DNA of 64,000 nt from Poronia punctata. Taxonomy: Eukaryota > Ascomycota > Sordariomycetes > Xylariales > Xylariaceae. The stretch covers positions 1-64,000 of the forward strand of contig MU401549.1 of NCBI GenBank assembly GCA_022579005.1. The letters run 5' to 3'. Position numbers and translations under genes: made by a program. Positions 1-11,462 of the stretch are shown in pieces. Each line of letters opens with the position of its first letter. The stretch's first letter is position 1. The notes below the pieces were generated by a model that worked only from the letters and a program-made list of their open reading frames with translations, had not been told where the DNA came from and made no database searches.

Positions 1-884
1 AAACCCCAATTTTTTTTTTATAAAAAAAAAATTAAAATCCCATGAATTAGCTTTCGTCCGTCCGATAGGTACTATATATAAAAAGAAAACAACCCCCCCC
101 CCCCCCCCTCCCCGGATATGAAATTCCCGTTCCGACCCCGAATTAACTGATCGACACCGGCCGATGAGTTTAAATTTGTTCGGACTCGGACTTAATTACT
201 CACTTTACCTACCTAATCTAGGGATCCGTACACAAATGCTGCACGGATATAAATATAACATAACATAACATAACATAACATAATATATACACCCATGCGT
301 GCCTACCTTACATATATCTAACCCAGGTTGGGGACTTATTACCTATCATCACTTTCGCCGCCCTTTTTACCACCGAGTCCTACACATCTTTACTCGTAAA
401 TATAAGATACCGAGCGGATTTCCGTTTCGTAAGTAAGTTGCCTAGAACATCGTGACAAGGGAGTGTAACTTGCTAGAGGCGTAGAGATCTCTCAAAACTG
501 CAAACAATACGGCATGCATAAGAGGCATATCATCAACATGATCTATAATAACCTGTAAAACATATATAATTGACGTACATGAGCGCTATGCGTCTCCCCC
601 GAACCTGCATCATCACGTAAACACCAGCTTCATAGTGCTGGGCTCCTGCTCATTTCCCCGTCCCGGTTGCTTTTATCACCCTTTCCATTCAACGCCTCGG
701 ATATTAAAAGGCCAAGAGAGCCAGAATATAACGGCAGCATGGCCCCCGTGGAAAGGATATCGATGTTCGATATGGCGAAAACGTCATGCGCATCGTTACT
801 CTCCATAATATCTTACAAACGCCAGTTGTCGAATCTTTTTATTACGCGAGGGGGTCGATACGCGTTTTGAGTTGAGAACTAGTC
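1..884. other. Intergenic, no gene seen
   Basis: No convincing coding frame is visible on either strand. The stretch holds simple sequence: A/T homopolymers in the first 40 bases, a C-run at about 91-108 continuing into a second short C-run, and a pentanucleotide tract of roughly five ATAAC-type units near 256-282. It lies downstream of the glycosyltransferase-like gene, so the last few hundred bases probably include that gene's 3' UTR. Confidence 0.6.
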
Positions 885-2292
885 CTAATGCTCCTTAACC
901 CGCCACTGATCGTCAAATCCCACCCCGGCGCCGGATACCAAGTCGCAGTCGGGGTATCCCCATTTTCGACGGAAAATTTCCCTCCCGGCATCCGTAAGGA
1001 CGTTGATTGCTTCCGTGAAACCATCGGCGTCGTAGTAAAAAGGCTCGCCCTGACCGCCGTGCTGGCTGGCTTGCCACGTATTCCGTCCTCGGTCACCGTG
1101 TTTGTAATGGAACATGGAATCCGCTACACGCCGCAAAGCGCGATAGTACTCGATAGGATCCGTCATATCCGGCGCCGGCTTTTCCTCATTCTCCTCGCGC
1201 TTGGGCGGTGGCGGGTTGGGATCGGTAAACTTGGGCGTTACTTTTGGATCGCGGTACAAAGCCATCAGATCATCCAGGACGACCGAGGTGTCCGTGATGA
1301 TACCAGCTTTTGCCGACTTCTGTGACCATTTCCTCATATCCATGCGAGGATACGTATCGCAGTCGGTCATGTAGTACGGAATCATCGTATCCCACCCGCC
1401 GATATCTTCGAGTGCTACTGGGTTTTGCAACGTAAGGTGATCGTAGGCGAAGAATCGGAGGCCCCATCTGTCGTCGTTGGCCAAGGTACGATCCAACTCC
1501 TCGAGACAAAGGGTATAAAGGCTCTTGTAGCCGGGTTCGCCTGCCTTGGGGGTTACATCTTCCAGCCCGTCTTCGTATCCGAGAGCGAGAACATCCACTG
1601 TAAAACACAACATCTGTCAGCTATACAGGCGAATCCAAAGCAGCATAAAAATGATGTCCCGAGTACTAGAACTTACTATGACTCCAAAAGTAATACGGCC
1701 ATTCATGTTGGTAAGAAAGCGAAAGATAAAAGTTTTGTAGCTGCGCAAAGCTCAACAATACAGGTGTTTGTATAATGTTGACACCCAGACTTTTGAGCGC
1801 CGTGTGATTGAGAAACCAGGGATGCTGGAGGGTCAATTGACCGCGGGCGTTGGCTTGTTGCATTCCCGTGTTCTCGACAACATAGATCTGCTCTGGCGGC
1901 CAGCCTGACGTGATGTACGACACCACTGTCTGCAGGAGCATAGGCCAGGTTCGTGTGAATCCGATGAGCAAGGGCGGCGCGACTGCTAGGCCATACTTCT
2001 TCTTCCATGCGTCCTTCTCCGGTACATTGTATGCCGGGATAGGGGGCAACTTGGAAGTTGCCAAAGCCGGAAATGGGTCCTTTATGGGTGGCGCCACATA
2101 CTCAGGCGCCGGTTTGGATACGGGACGTGAACGCTCGGTCTCCACGGGTATGACGCGGTTGATGTCATTCTTGAGCCTGGCGAGAGGGCCGGGCAATCCA
2201 GTAGTGCGGATTACAATGAGGATGAGAGAAACAATGCTGAAGAAAAGCACCGTTTGCCAGACGATGGGCTTTACCCGTAGCGGCAACCTCAT
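885..2292 (-). CDS. Type II membrane glycosyltransferase-like protein
   Basis: Two exons, complement(1677..2292) and complement(885..1597), give 442 residues. The intron has a GTAAGT donor and a TTTTACAG acceptor, and splicing creates the run WSHMDVLALG, which reads as one continuous motif. Residues about 12-28 form a single hydrophobic anchor after a short basic N-terminus. A Pro-rich stem follows, then a globular domain with GFTRTWP near residue 109. This is the layout of a Golgi or ER type II glycosyltransferase. DCD at 284-286 is a candidate DxD nucleotide-sugar/metal motif. I recognise the general architecture and the YFWSHMD-type motif as common in fungal proteins annotated as glycosyltransferases, but cannot name the donor, the acceptor or a CAZy family with confidence. 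The 3' end is fixed by a TAG at 885-887. Confidence 0.8.
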
Positions 2293-4300
2293 CCTTTATC
2301 TTCGGATAGAATTACTGCAAGGGCGGGTATGTCGACGGGTAAGGTATATGTGAATTTCCGTTTGTCGGGTGCGCGTGTATAAGGGTATACCTATGGTAAG
2401 TACCCACTGCCTTTACAGAAACTGCATAGGTATATGTTTGCGCAAGGCAGAAAGGTATGTTTATGCGCAGCCCGTGTCCTGCTTGCTCGAGGTTGTTTGT
2501 CTAGCCGTGTGTACACGCACCTACACAGACAGCACCAAATGGTACGGCTGCTTGTCCTGTGTGCGATTTTCAAAGTTCAGAAGACTTTCAGTATCCCAAA
2601 CGACATCTCAAATCTGTCAGTCAACCAGGCAAAGAGATGGCAAACCACAACACAGCGCAGAGTTCATTAGTAGAGAAAAAATTAAGAATAGGGGAAGAAT
2701 TACGCGCCTAGGTATCAATGTAGGCTGCAGGAATAAAGTCGGGGAATGACACTGCCTCACAGAGGACAGGGTTAAGGTAAGCAAACAGGATAAGGTAGGA
2801 ACGGGAAGTTTGCATAATGTAGTCCTGTTTAAACATCATTGGCTGGACCATATCGGCCGGTCCCTCCTACTCTCTTCTTTACCACAGGCTTGGTGCCTTC
2901 CCTTGTCTGTCTACAGGGAAACCCATCCTTTAGTGACATGACTAAACATTAGGTAGATAAACCACAATACCCATTTGCATACTTCAAGTTGATATAATAA
3001 CTTGTGACCCCTTTAACTTGTAAATGAGCAGTGATCCGGATACCTTTGATTTGCTTTTAACCTTGCCCAAGGTTTTCTCCAAGTAAAGATATGTTCTTGT
3101 TTTATGTTATTACTCGGGCCTCATAAGCGCACAAGTACTCAGATCCGACCAAGATCTCAGCAACTACCAAGAATAATAGATGCTAGAATAGACTAACATA
3201 TGTGGGGGACAAGATAGTAAAAAAAATCGTCATTTGGTGACGTCAGAGAGCCTGGCTACTACCTACTACACATACCTACCATGAGTAGTATCTTGATAGC
3301 TATTCATGACTGAGACATGACAGTTTAGACAGAATCTGCAGCAAATTAATAGGTAGGTATCATCACAGCGTTACAACAATAACAAATTTAGCAAGCAAAA
3401 AGTTTTGATTCCATGTTTCACGCCCAAGTCCTTTGCAAATCTTAGATCAAAGCCTGGCCTGCGGCGCGGTTCGGCAGCTTGTTCGCTTTGGGTGACTTGC
3501 ATTGTGTTTTTGAAGCACAGAGCCCCAGAGATGCCACATTCCTTGCATACTTTATTGCCTAATGTACCCACATGCTGTAAGCTTACATGGGGCCCGCTAA
3601 TCTTGATGTAGCCTAGTCCATGGAGGTACAGCACACAATCTATGAAGGTCGCTTACATTTTTTAATCTATTGTATGCAGCCATATGGCAGCCGCACACAA
3701 CTTTGGGGTACAAGTAGGTATTTTAGATAGGGTATTCCCGCATCGGTGGTAAGGTATTCCCGTCTTTCAGCTCGGCAACCTACTGGTTGATATTAATTAG
3801 ATACATGACCTCCAGACCGATTCAATCTTCAAAACTTGAGGCCTCCTCTTTTCCAGGGTCCAGGCACCCAGGCTGATCTTTATCCCCTGTTGGTAAAAAG
3901 CTACCGCTACTCGTAGAAGGAATGGAATTCGGCAAGATGCAACCGTTGACAGGAGATTCCTCCCTTGTGCCGGCTGCCGCATGAATGGTCTCCAGTCCGG
4001 TCTTGTAAAGCGTAGTCCAAATCAGACTCCCATTGGATGATTGTCACACTAAAAAAATCCGCCGGGTATTTTACAATAAAAGTCCTTGGAGACATCCTGG
4101 GAATTAATTAAAAGGTGGTACAAAGGCTCAAAAGCTGCGACGCGCGATCTCATCATCACACTGCAGACAAGAGTCCAATCAGGGGCAAGGCCTCGGCCCG
4201 TTTAATGGAATCACAGCATGTTCGTTACGAGCAAATAACCACATCGTCGCAATGTGTCCAAGTGGCAAGTGGCAAGTGTCCATTCTGATTTTCTGTTGTT
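2293..4300. other. Intergenic, about 2 kb
   Basis: This is the presumed promoter of the glycosyltransferase-like gene on its left and the downstream side of the P450 gene on its right. Several frames stay open for 60-126 codons, but none has fungal codon bias, splice structure or recognisable motifs. No RNA gene or repeat stands out apart from short AGGTAGGT/ACCTACC words. Confidence 0.55.
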
Positions 4301-6419
4301 TTAACTTTGGGCTGGCGTCATGCCAACTTGAACGCCGTATAACATGGACAAGTTGACTCCCAGTTTCTGGATCGGTGGTCTATCGTCGCGACGATCAATG
4401 GCGCTAAATGCCTGTAGTAGACGAAAGGTTATAAACGCCATCTCTGTCAGTGCGAATTGCTGTCCGATACAAATGCGCGGGCCAGCATTGAAGGGGAGAT
4501 ATTCGAGCCTAAATTCAAAGATGATAAGTCAGCCAAAAACAAAGAAATCACATGTTTGCGATCAAACTAGACCGGGTGCTGTGTGTGTGGTAGGCAGGTA
4601 GGCGGCCGCAGAGTAAGCAGGCCTGAGCGGGTAAGGCTGAATACCACATATTAGGGGTGAGGTACAGCGGACAGGGGTTGGTAAAGATGTGTAGATGAAA
4701 TGAGTGAGTGAGTGTGGTGTGGTCATGGCATCTTGAGGAAGTATGTATACGTACGTCACGCGAAGCTTTTCCCAACGCTCCGGCTTGAACTCGTCTGCGT
4801 CCTCTCCAAAGATATCCTTGCGTCTATGCATAGCCCAGGGTAAATAGCGCAGGTTCATTCCCGCCAACACAAGCATGGGCGACTTGCGATCGTTCCCGCC
4901 ACCTCGAGGTAGTATGGTATCACGAACGGCTTCTCTTTGATTCGAGGCGACGGGTGGGTTCAGCCTCAAGGCTTCTTTTAGTACCCAGTTTAGGTATCTC
5001 ATACTCCGCAAATCTTCCCATGTCGGGCTCTCCTTTCCTAGGCTCTCTATCTCCTTGCGGATAGCAGCTGCAATATCCGGTCGCCTCGAGAGCTCGAAGA
5101 AGAGATAAGACAATACGCTTGTCGTCGTGTCGCGGCCAGCGGTGAATATACTGAGTACTTTAGAGCGTGCTGTGTCAGCGATAGCACAGAGGGAGAGGGG
5201 GAGGATGAAGCAGGGGGTTCTCGAGTTTTTCAAGAGGCCCCCCGCCCCCTTTAACGAGGATCATAGACAATAGACCATGGCAAACGAGAGGGTGGGTGGA
5301 TCCGTATACTAAACTCACAATGGTCGCAAATAACATCATCCGGCTCTCCAGACTTGAGCAGTTCATATAAAAATACGTATTTCTTTTCATCGGCCTGATG
5401 CGAGGCCTTCTCGACATTCTCTCGCACCTCCTTGACGAACCGTGTCACGAACTTCTTCATGAAAGACGAGTACTCGTTCAACTCGGGATCAGACCGGAGA
5501 AGAGTGAGCCAGCCTAACCTGGCTCTATAGGCAACCTTGTGCATGGACGCGTCGAAATACTGGCCGAAGCGGTAGCTTTCTTCCGGTGCACTTCCTTGTA
5601 GGTCGGTCGTCTGTCCGAACATGAAATCCGAGATGATATCCGTGGTCAACCTCGAAAACATGACTTGCAGGTCGATTTGGCTTCCATCCTTGGGAATGAG
5701 TTGGATCAACCTGCGGACGTGTCTATCAAAGCATTCCAGGTCTGAGATTTGGTCTCTAACAAACGCTGGCCGCAGGATAGCTCGTGAATGCTGCCATTCG
5801 GCTCCATTTGTAGTGAAGATGGAGTCTACATGACATGGTTAATTACACTTGCTTTCAGGGGGAAAAAAGAAAAAAAGAAAATGATCATCTTACGTGTACC
5901 CAGAACGGGCAGGAAGCTTTTTATCCGAATGGCAGGAAGATCCCAGTCCTCAAACTTGGTACTCAGAACGGCCTTGACATTCTCAAACTCATCAGTCGTG
6001 ATGCAGTCCTTGGTGTCGGGGAAGACACCATGAAGAAAGGTGTGGCCGAGAGAGTCGAGAAGTCCTTGTCGTTGATGTAGCATAGAATTCGTCTTGATGG
6101 CCTTGACCGTCGCCACCATGTAGCGAATCCCCATGAAGTCGGGGTACCGCGGCGCAGGCTTGCACCCGAGCTGGGCCGCTTTCACATAGTATCTGTGATC
6201 CGCGCCCAGGGAGAAGTGTGTGTAGCATGCTAGCAATACTAGAAAGAGTCCGGATATCTTCTGTGTCGAGGTCAGGTAAGTGGCCGCTGGTGCTGATGCC
6301 ACGCCTCTCGCCCACAGCGCGGCTAATATCACAACTGATGTCGTTGCTAGGTAATATCGGCGACGCGCGATTCGTGGAAGCGATTCAACATCGCTGTACT
6401 CGACCTTGGAAGTCGACAT
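4301..6419 (-). CDS. CYP52-like cytochrome P450 (putative alkane/fatty-acid hydroxylase)
   Basis: Four exons, complement(5894..6419), (5319..5825), (4755..5169) and (4301..4508), join in frame to 551 residues, a usual length for membrane-bound fungal P450s. The N-terminus has two hydrophobic stretches within residues 23-70. Family motifs appear in order: HSRAILRP (C-helix region), AGRDTT (I-helix oxygen-binding motif), KEALRLNPP (contains ExxR), FKPERW, and the heme loop FNAGPRICIGQQ with C496 as the predicted iron ligand. The AGRDTT and EYLPFNAGPRIC blocks resemble CYP52 and related clans, which hydroxylate n-alkanes or fatty acids at the terminal carbon in the ER. Substrate is inferred from resemblance only. 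The third intron (4509-4754, 246 nt) is long for the window, but its GTACGT donor and TTTAG acceptor keep the motif spacing correct. Confidence 0.88.
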
Positions 6420-7287
6420 GGTGATATGATCTGGATGACTTCTCTACCAAGAACCCAAGGTGAGTTATCTACTCGTAAGTATCAAGATTACCTAGACCAG
6501 ACAAACAACACGATGCCCAGTGGATGGTGTCGTTCCTTCCTTCTGATGATAAAGCTGGTCAAACCCAAGTGCACAAACGCACTGGATTTATCTTTGCTTT
6601 ATTTATTCTGATGAACCCAAACTATGTCTAGGTAGATAGATATCGCGAATATTTATTTACACACCTTGTCACTCAATCGGCCAGTCCACCTACTCGTACG
6701 GTCGTACCTGCCTACCTCGGAAAAAGTACCCTGTCCTTCTTTTACTGGAACGGGGCAATTATAATTACCTTGGGATCTGCTAGGCACGTATTCTGCCAAG
6801 GAATTTGATTTCAGTGGCGCAGCACCAGCGTCACATGTGGATGTACGAGTATGTTAAAACGGTGGCCTGGAGAAGTACGGAGATGATAGGTATAATAAAC
6901 ACGTCCTTTTCTCAACTGACCATCCACATTTCATGCAAAAGCGCCTACACCACCAACATTCTGATATCTTATTATTTTATCAAGCACCTATCAAATTTCC
7001 TTGGAATAAAGTAAAAAGTACCTAACCTACCAAGACAAAAGGTCCTCCCTTAAACGTGGATCAACAAACCCCGCTCTACCTTGTTAGTTAAACGTCCCTT
7101 TCCATTCCCCAGCCAGTGCCACCATCCCGCACTTAAGCGAAAACGACATACGTCACCGGCATTACCTACATTTTTCATGAATCCCCAAAATTCATCACGA
7201 ACACGCATCTTTGCAATAATCTCCTTCATCGGCATCTTCCTCTACTTATTCTGGACCACCACCACCACCACAATTACCACCAACATC
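6420..7287. other. Divergent intergenic region
   Basis: This is the shared upstream region between the P450 gene (-) and the small protein gene (+). The frame of the latter stays open upstream to about 7081 and includes an in-frame ATG at 7177 followed by a hydrophobic stretch, so part of this region could encode an N-terminal membrane anchor. No other gene is seen. Confidence 0.5.
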
Positions 7288-7767
7288 ATGTCGGATCAAA
7301 ACGCCATCACATCATCCCTCAAAGTCGCCGTTCGACAAGCAAGCCAAGACCCTCCCAAACTCATCATATCCGTAACAAACACGCACTCGGACCCCGTAAC
7401 GGTATTCACATGGAACTCGCCCCTCGACAGTTTGGCCGTACAGCTCGGTCTCGTGGAATTCACGCCCGAAGACCAGGAAAATCCAATCGATATCCCCACT
7501 ATCCAGGTGCGGAGACTCATGCCGCCCAAGGAAGACGCTTTCGTCACGATTGAGCCGGGCGAGACGGAGGAGAAGGAGATTCTGCTCAGGGAACCGGTTG
7601 TCCCGCTTGGCAAGATCAGGGGGAAGAAGACCAAGGTCGTGTGTAAAGGGGAGTGGAAGGGGGTTTGGGATAAGAAGAAGGGGGATGTGGAGTTGAAGGT
7701 GTTGAGGAATGGGGAGGGCGCGCTGAAGGGGAGGTATGAGAGTGAGCCGGCTGAAGTGCAATTTTAG
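7288..7767 (+). CDS. Conserved-looking fungal protein of unknown function, 159 aa
   Basis: This intronless frame begins MSDQNAITSS and ends at TAG 7765-7767. The middle reads like a small all-beta domain, with alternating hydrophobic strands such as KLIISVTNTHSDPVTVF and ILLREPVVPLG, and a late KTKVVCKGEWKGVW segment. I recall similar short proteins annotated as hypothetical in many ascomycetes, but no function is known to me. The ATG at 7288 has A at -3. An in-frame ATG at 7177 has a poor context but would add about 37 residues including a hydrophobic segment (IFAIISFIGIFLYLFW), making the product membrane-anchored. A transcript 5' end would decide. The neighbouring P450 is divergent, with no obvious functional link. 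Confidence 0.75.
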   Translation: MSDQNAITSSLKVAVRQASQDPPKLIISVTNTHSDPVTVFTWNSPLDSLAVQLGLVEFTPEDQENPIDIPTIQVRRLMPPKEDAFVTIEPGETEEKEILLREPVVPLGKIRGKKTKVVCKGEWKGVWDKKKGDVELKVLRNGEGALKGRYESEPAEVQF

Positions 7768-10634
7768 GTCTTGGTTGATGTTATTGTATGATTATTAGAT
7801 GGGGGCCCATGGTTTACGTGATGAGATGAGATGAGATGATGAAACTAGCAATGTTGTAAATACTTACATGTTGATGGGCATGGTCGAGCTACAGTCGATT
7901 AGAATATCGGCAGATACATGTTAAATTGAGAGACATATTATCTAGATCGACCGCGATTGTTAATCAACGTCAGTAAATGTACCTACACGCACACCTAAAC
8001 TTAAAAAATATTAATAACAAATACGACATCTCCATGAATGCACCACGAGATTTGCTATCACATTAGCCATGTTAGAAAGGACCACGCGGTGGACACAAAA
8101 AAAAACCCCGTCGAATTTGACTCTTTACAGCTTATTTTCTTCAAATCCTCCAACACACCACGTTTCCACAACAATAATCATTAACAATCACTGTCTGAGG
8201 CTGGTACCATTATAAAAATGGACCAAGGTCCTTTTTGATTACCGATGTCGATTCGATGCAGGCCTGGATGCCCGGTCCCAAAAGGACCTGCTACCCACCT
8301 GCAAGGACGCGATATTGAAAACTCTTGGCGGGCCAGGTACTTTTTACCAAACAGCAGACTGGGTGGCTTTAATCTCTTGTCCGGTAAAGACCAAGATCTG
8401 ATAGACGATCATGAATAAATTTTTAGACATGATGCTTTAAAAGTACCCGTCTTGGCAGGCTTAATAAACTTTCAATCTGCAGCAAACTTTGCCGGGGCCG
8501 GTGTAAACTAAGTACCTAAGGTACTCGTAAGCTTGTAAAGTCTTATGTGAAGGAGGCGGGATAATCCGTTACCCGTACAGCTAACATGTTAGTTTCCGCC
8601 GACATCAGACCTGCCTTGACTTGTCTCCCCTATTGTCCAGACACTTGTAAATGAAATAGTCGCCCTTATCCAGTCGTCACTGTGGATGAAGAATACTTAC
8701 CTTTTGAAATACTGACCAGTGACAAGTTTTCCTATAAGGATACAATCAGAATAGGTCATGTTTGAAGATATGTCACTCACAGGTTGCAATTTTTGTTATC
8801 GATTTCGCGTATCACTCGCGGCGTGTTGTTTCGACATGGCCCTTATAGAACAATACCCGTTCTGTGTAATTCGACAGAGATAATAATCCTGACGGTTGAT
8901 GTAATGCCCATATTGGTCATATATATGCAAGGCGGCCGGCAGCCATTACGGCTGATGCTGTCAGGCCGGTGTAGGTATGTGGCCAGGACCATAGGAAGCT
9001 TGTCATGTCAAGTACCTAGTTACCTGATTCACCAGAGCTTCAAAGTAGATGGTCACGCTATATGTGCCGGATCATGCGAGAACCTGGTACTAATTACTAT
9101 TGGCAGATCCTGAAGAGAAGCAGTGCCCTCGAGGTTCTGACCGTTCAGGCATGGGCGCCTGTAAATTGTTCCGTATACTGGCAGAAAAGGATGTCAGGAC
9201 GCTTTGAAGGTGAAGGAGAAGCCGCGCAAACACACAAACGTGGCCAAGTTTTTCAATGTGTGGCTTTGCTGCATGGTATGTGGTTAACACGGACGAGGGG
9301 TACCAGGCCACGTTAGTATGAAGATCATAGACGATTGCGGTCGATACCAAGTCTTACGAGTAGATCAATGACCGGCTTGAATTGTTACTACACGTACGGG
9401 CATGTCGGACTCGGCCTAGATTTTCTTGGGGGTTGGAAGGCACGGTAGTTCTACTACGGACCTTGTCAACAAGTATGTCTCGTCACCCGAAGATGTCCGG
9501 CGGCATTCGGTACAACTCGGGTGCTTGGTTGGGGGTGATATGAGGACTGGGTCCTGGGCCTAAGCCGAGCTGCAAATATTCGGGACGAGTCCACACAGAA
9601 TACCTACGGATTACTCGGGAACGCACCTGCTGCACATCAACAACCATTATTACAAACCGACCAGGTAGTCATCAGTAGACAACACGAGGTCGCTGTGTTA
9701 GCCGCTCATCTGTAGCGGTTTAGAGACCGCCCCGTTAATACGAATCGTTTTTTTTCCTTAATAAGCCAATGTGGAACCTCGGGATCTGGCATGTCCCCCG
9801 TTACCGGCCCAATGCTAGATATCCGTTTCCGGCGTCTCTCTTCCCCTGATATTCTATCAGAAGAATCTTCGAATTTAGAACGTAGTTCTGCGAGCTCGTT
9901 CATTCGGCCTGAGGTCGTTAGTAGAGAGCCCAACGGAAGTCGCTTTCGAGTCTGGTCTAGGTCCAACAGGTGGCTTGAAATGGCGTGATATTGCCCAACT
10001 ACCTAATCGCAATCAAAGACTCAGCACTTGATTTTTGATAGACAGGGGCCCAAAACCTAATATGCCCTTGTTAGCTTATAGCTACCAATTGTAGGAAGAG
10101 TCGTTGGACGGCTGCTCTATTTATCGTCTGTTCTTTCTGCACTTCAAGGACCAAGCCTGCCATTAGGTACTCGATAAGTAGGCGACTAGCCCAAGTATCC
10201 CACCAGTCGATAACACTAGACAGACATCAACCTAGGTAGGTCAAGTAGGTAGTAAATCTCGGCACATAAACTATCCACACAAGACAGATGGCTAGAACGG
10301 CCCGTCGCCATAGGATTATTAGCGCGATCGGGTTGGGCGGAGGGGCATGTATGCCCATGTATGCCCAGAGGGAAACTCGTCAACTTCATGCGCAGGTGGA
10401 AATCATCTGTCGGTCACGTGATTGACTCAGCTGTAGAGCTACTACACGTTACAGAAAAACAAGCCCAGGCAAAAGCGGCAAGGGCGCTAAACCCAATTAT
10501 TCACTGGAAAAGATTATAGCGGAACACTTGTCCGCCTGCCCCCTGGTAGCTAAGTAAGTAGCTTGCTGCAACCACTGTAATAGATCTCCAGACTTTACCC
10601 CACCACTAGTTCCAACTCTTCAGTAAAGTAATAA
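7768..10634. other. Intergenic, about 2.9 kb, no gene seen
   Basis: Open frames here are short (longest 109 codons) and lack motifs or plausible splice partners. Base composition is mixed, with many short AGGTACC/ACCTAGG words. No tRNA, rRNA or tandem array was found. Confidence 0.55.
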
Positions 10635-10642
10635 CCTTAGGT
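10635..10642. repeat. Left copy of putative 8-bp target-site duplication
   Basis: CCTTAGGT lies immediately outside the left terminus of the AT-rich element. The same 8 bases lie immediately outside the right terminus at 11455-11462. Confidence 0.6.
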
Positions 10643-11454
10643 GGTGTTCGGTCTGGTTACTTATTACTTATTCTTATGGCCCGTGATATCCTTGTTATAA
10701 GTAAAACGCAAAGTAGGTTACTTATAAGGCAAAGTTATAGCTAATTAAGCAACACTAGCAGGTCTTTATAAAACAAATAAGTTAAAACGTGTTTAGTAAG
10801 AGGATTATTATATTTTTTTTATTATTGTAAAGATAAAAGAGAGTAACTGCTAAGTAACTGCACATAAGGCTGTAGTTGCAGTATAGTTATATTAGTAATA
10901 CCGTTTTATAGCGTTAAGCAGGCTGCGCAGTTAGAATTGGCTGCAAAGGTATGTTGGAAATTAAAATTAACTACAAAAGTATGTTAAAATTAACTGCAAA
11001 GGTATGTTAAAATTAACTGCAAAGGTATGTTAGAATTAACTATAAAGGTATGTTAAAATTAACTGCAAAGGTATGTTAGCTGCGTAGGTATGTTAGAATT
11101 GGCTGCGTAAGGCTATATTTAGGTATTAAATATAGTAGTAACGCAAAATGTATAGTATTAAAGTATATGTGCTACAATATGCGCTATAATTATAAAAGGG
11201 TAAGCATTGTAGGTAATTTCTAATTAAGTTAATTGCGTTATATAAGTAAGATAATTAAGTAAAAAGTTATTAACAAGAATACTAAGTATTTTAGCAAAAT
11301 AAACATATTTAATTAGCTATATAATGCAAGCAGGAGTAGACAAATTTTAGTGTACTAAAAGTAGATCTTTATTATAAGTAGTTTGCTAAATACAATTTTT
11401 ATAATTATTGCTTCTCCCTACTTTAATAAGTAATAAGTAATAGACCGAACACGC
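10643..11454. mobile_element. Non-autonomous DNA transposon (MITE-like), about 812 bp
   Basis: The left end reads GGTGTTCGGTCTGGTTACTT and continues into TATTACTTATT. The reverse complement of the right end reads GCGTGTTCGGTCTATTACTT and continues the same way, giving terminal inverted repeats of about 29 bp with only a few differences. An 8-bp direct repeat, CCTTAGGT, flanks the element on both sides. The interior is very AT-rich with no reading frame that could encode a transposase, and it carries a minisatellite. Terminal inverted repeats plus an 8-bp duplication would fit a hAT-type non-autonomous element, but the class is an inference. The AT richness could also reflect repeat-induced point mutation of an older element. 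Confidence 0.75.
10930..11103. repeat. Minisatellite inside the transposon-like element
   Basis: About six to seven imperfect copies of a unit of roughly 23 bp, consensus AAAATTAACTGCAAAGGTATGTT, lie head to tail. Edge copies are degenerate, with GGCTGCGTAAGG-type variants. The array occupies much of the left half of the element. Confidence 0.8.
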
Positions 11455-11462
11455 CCTTAGGT

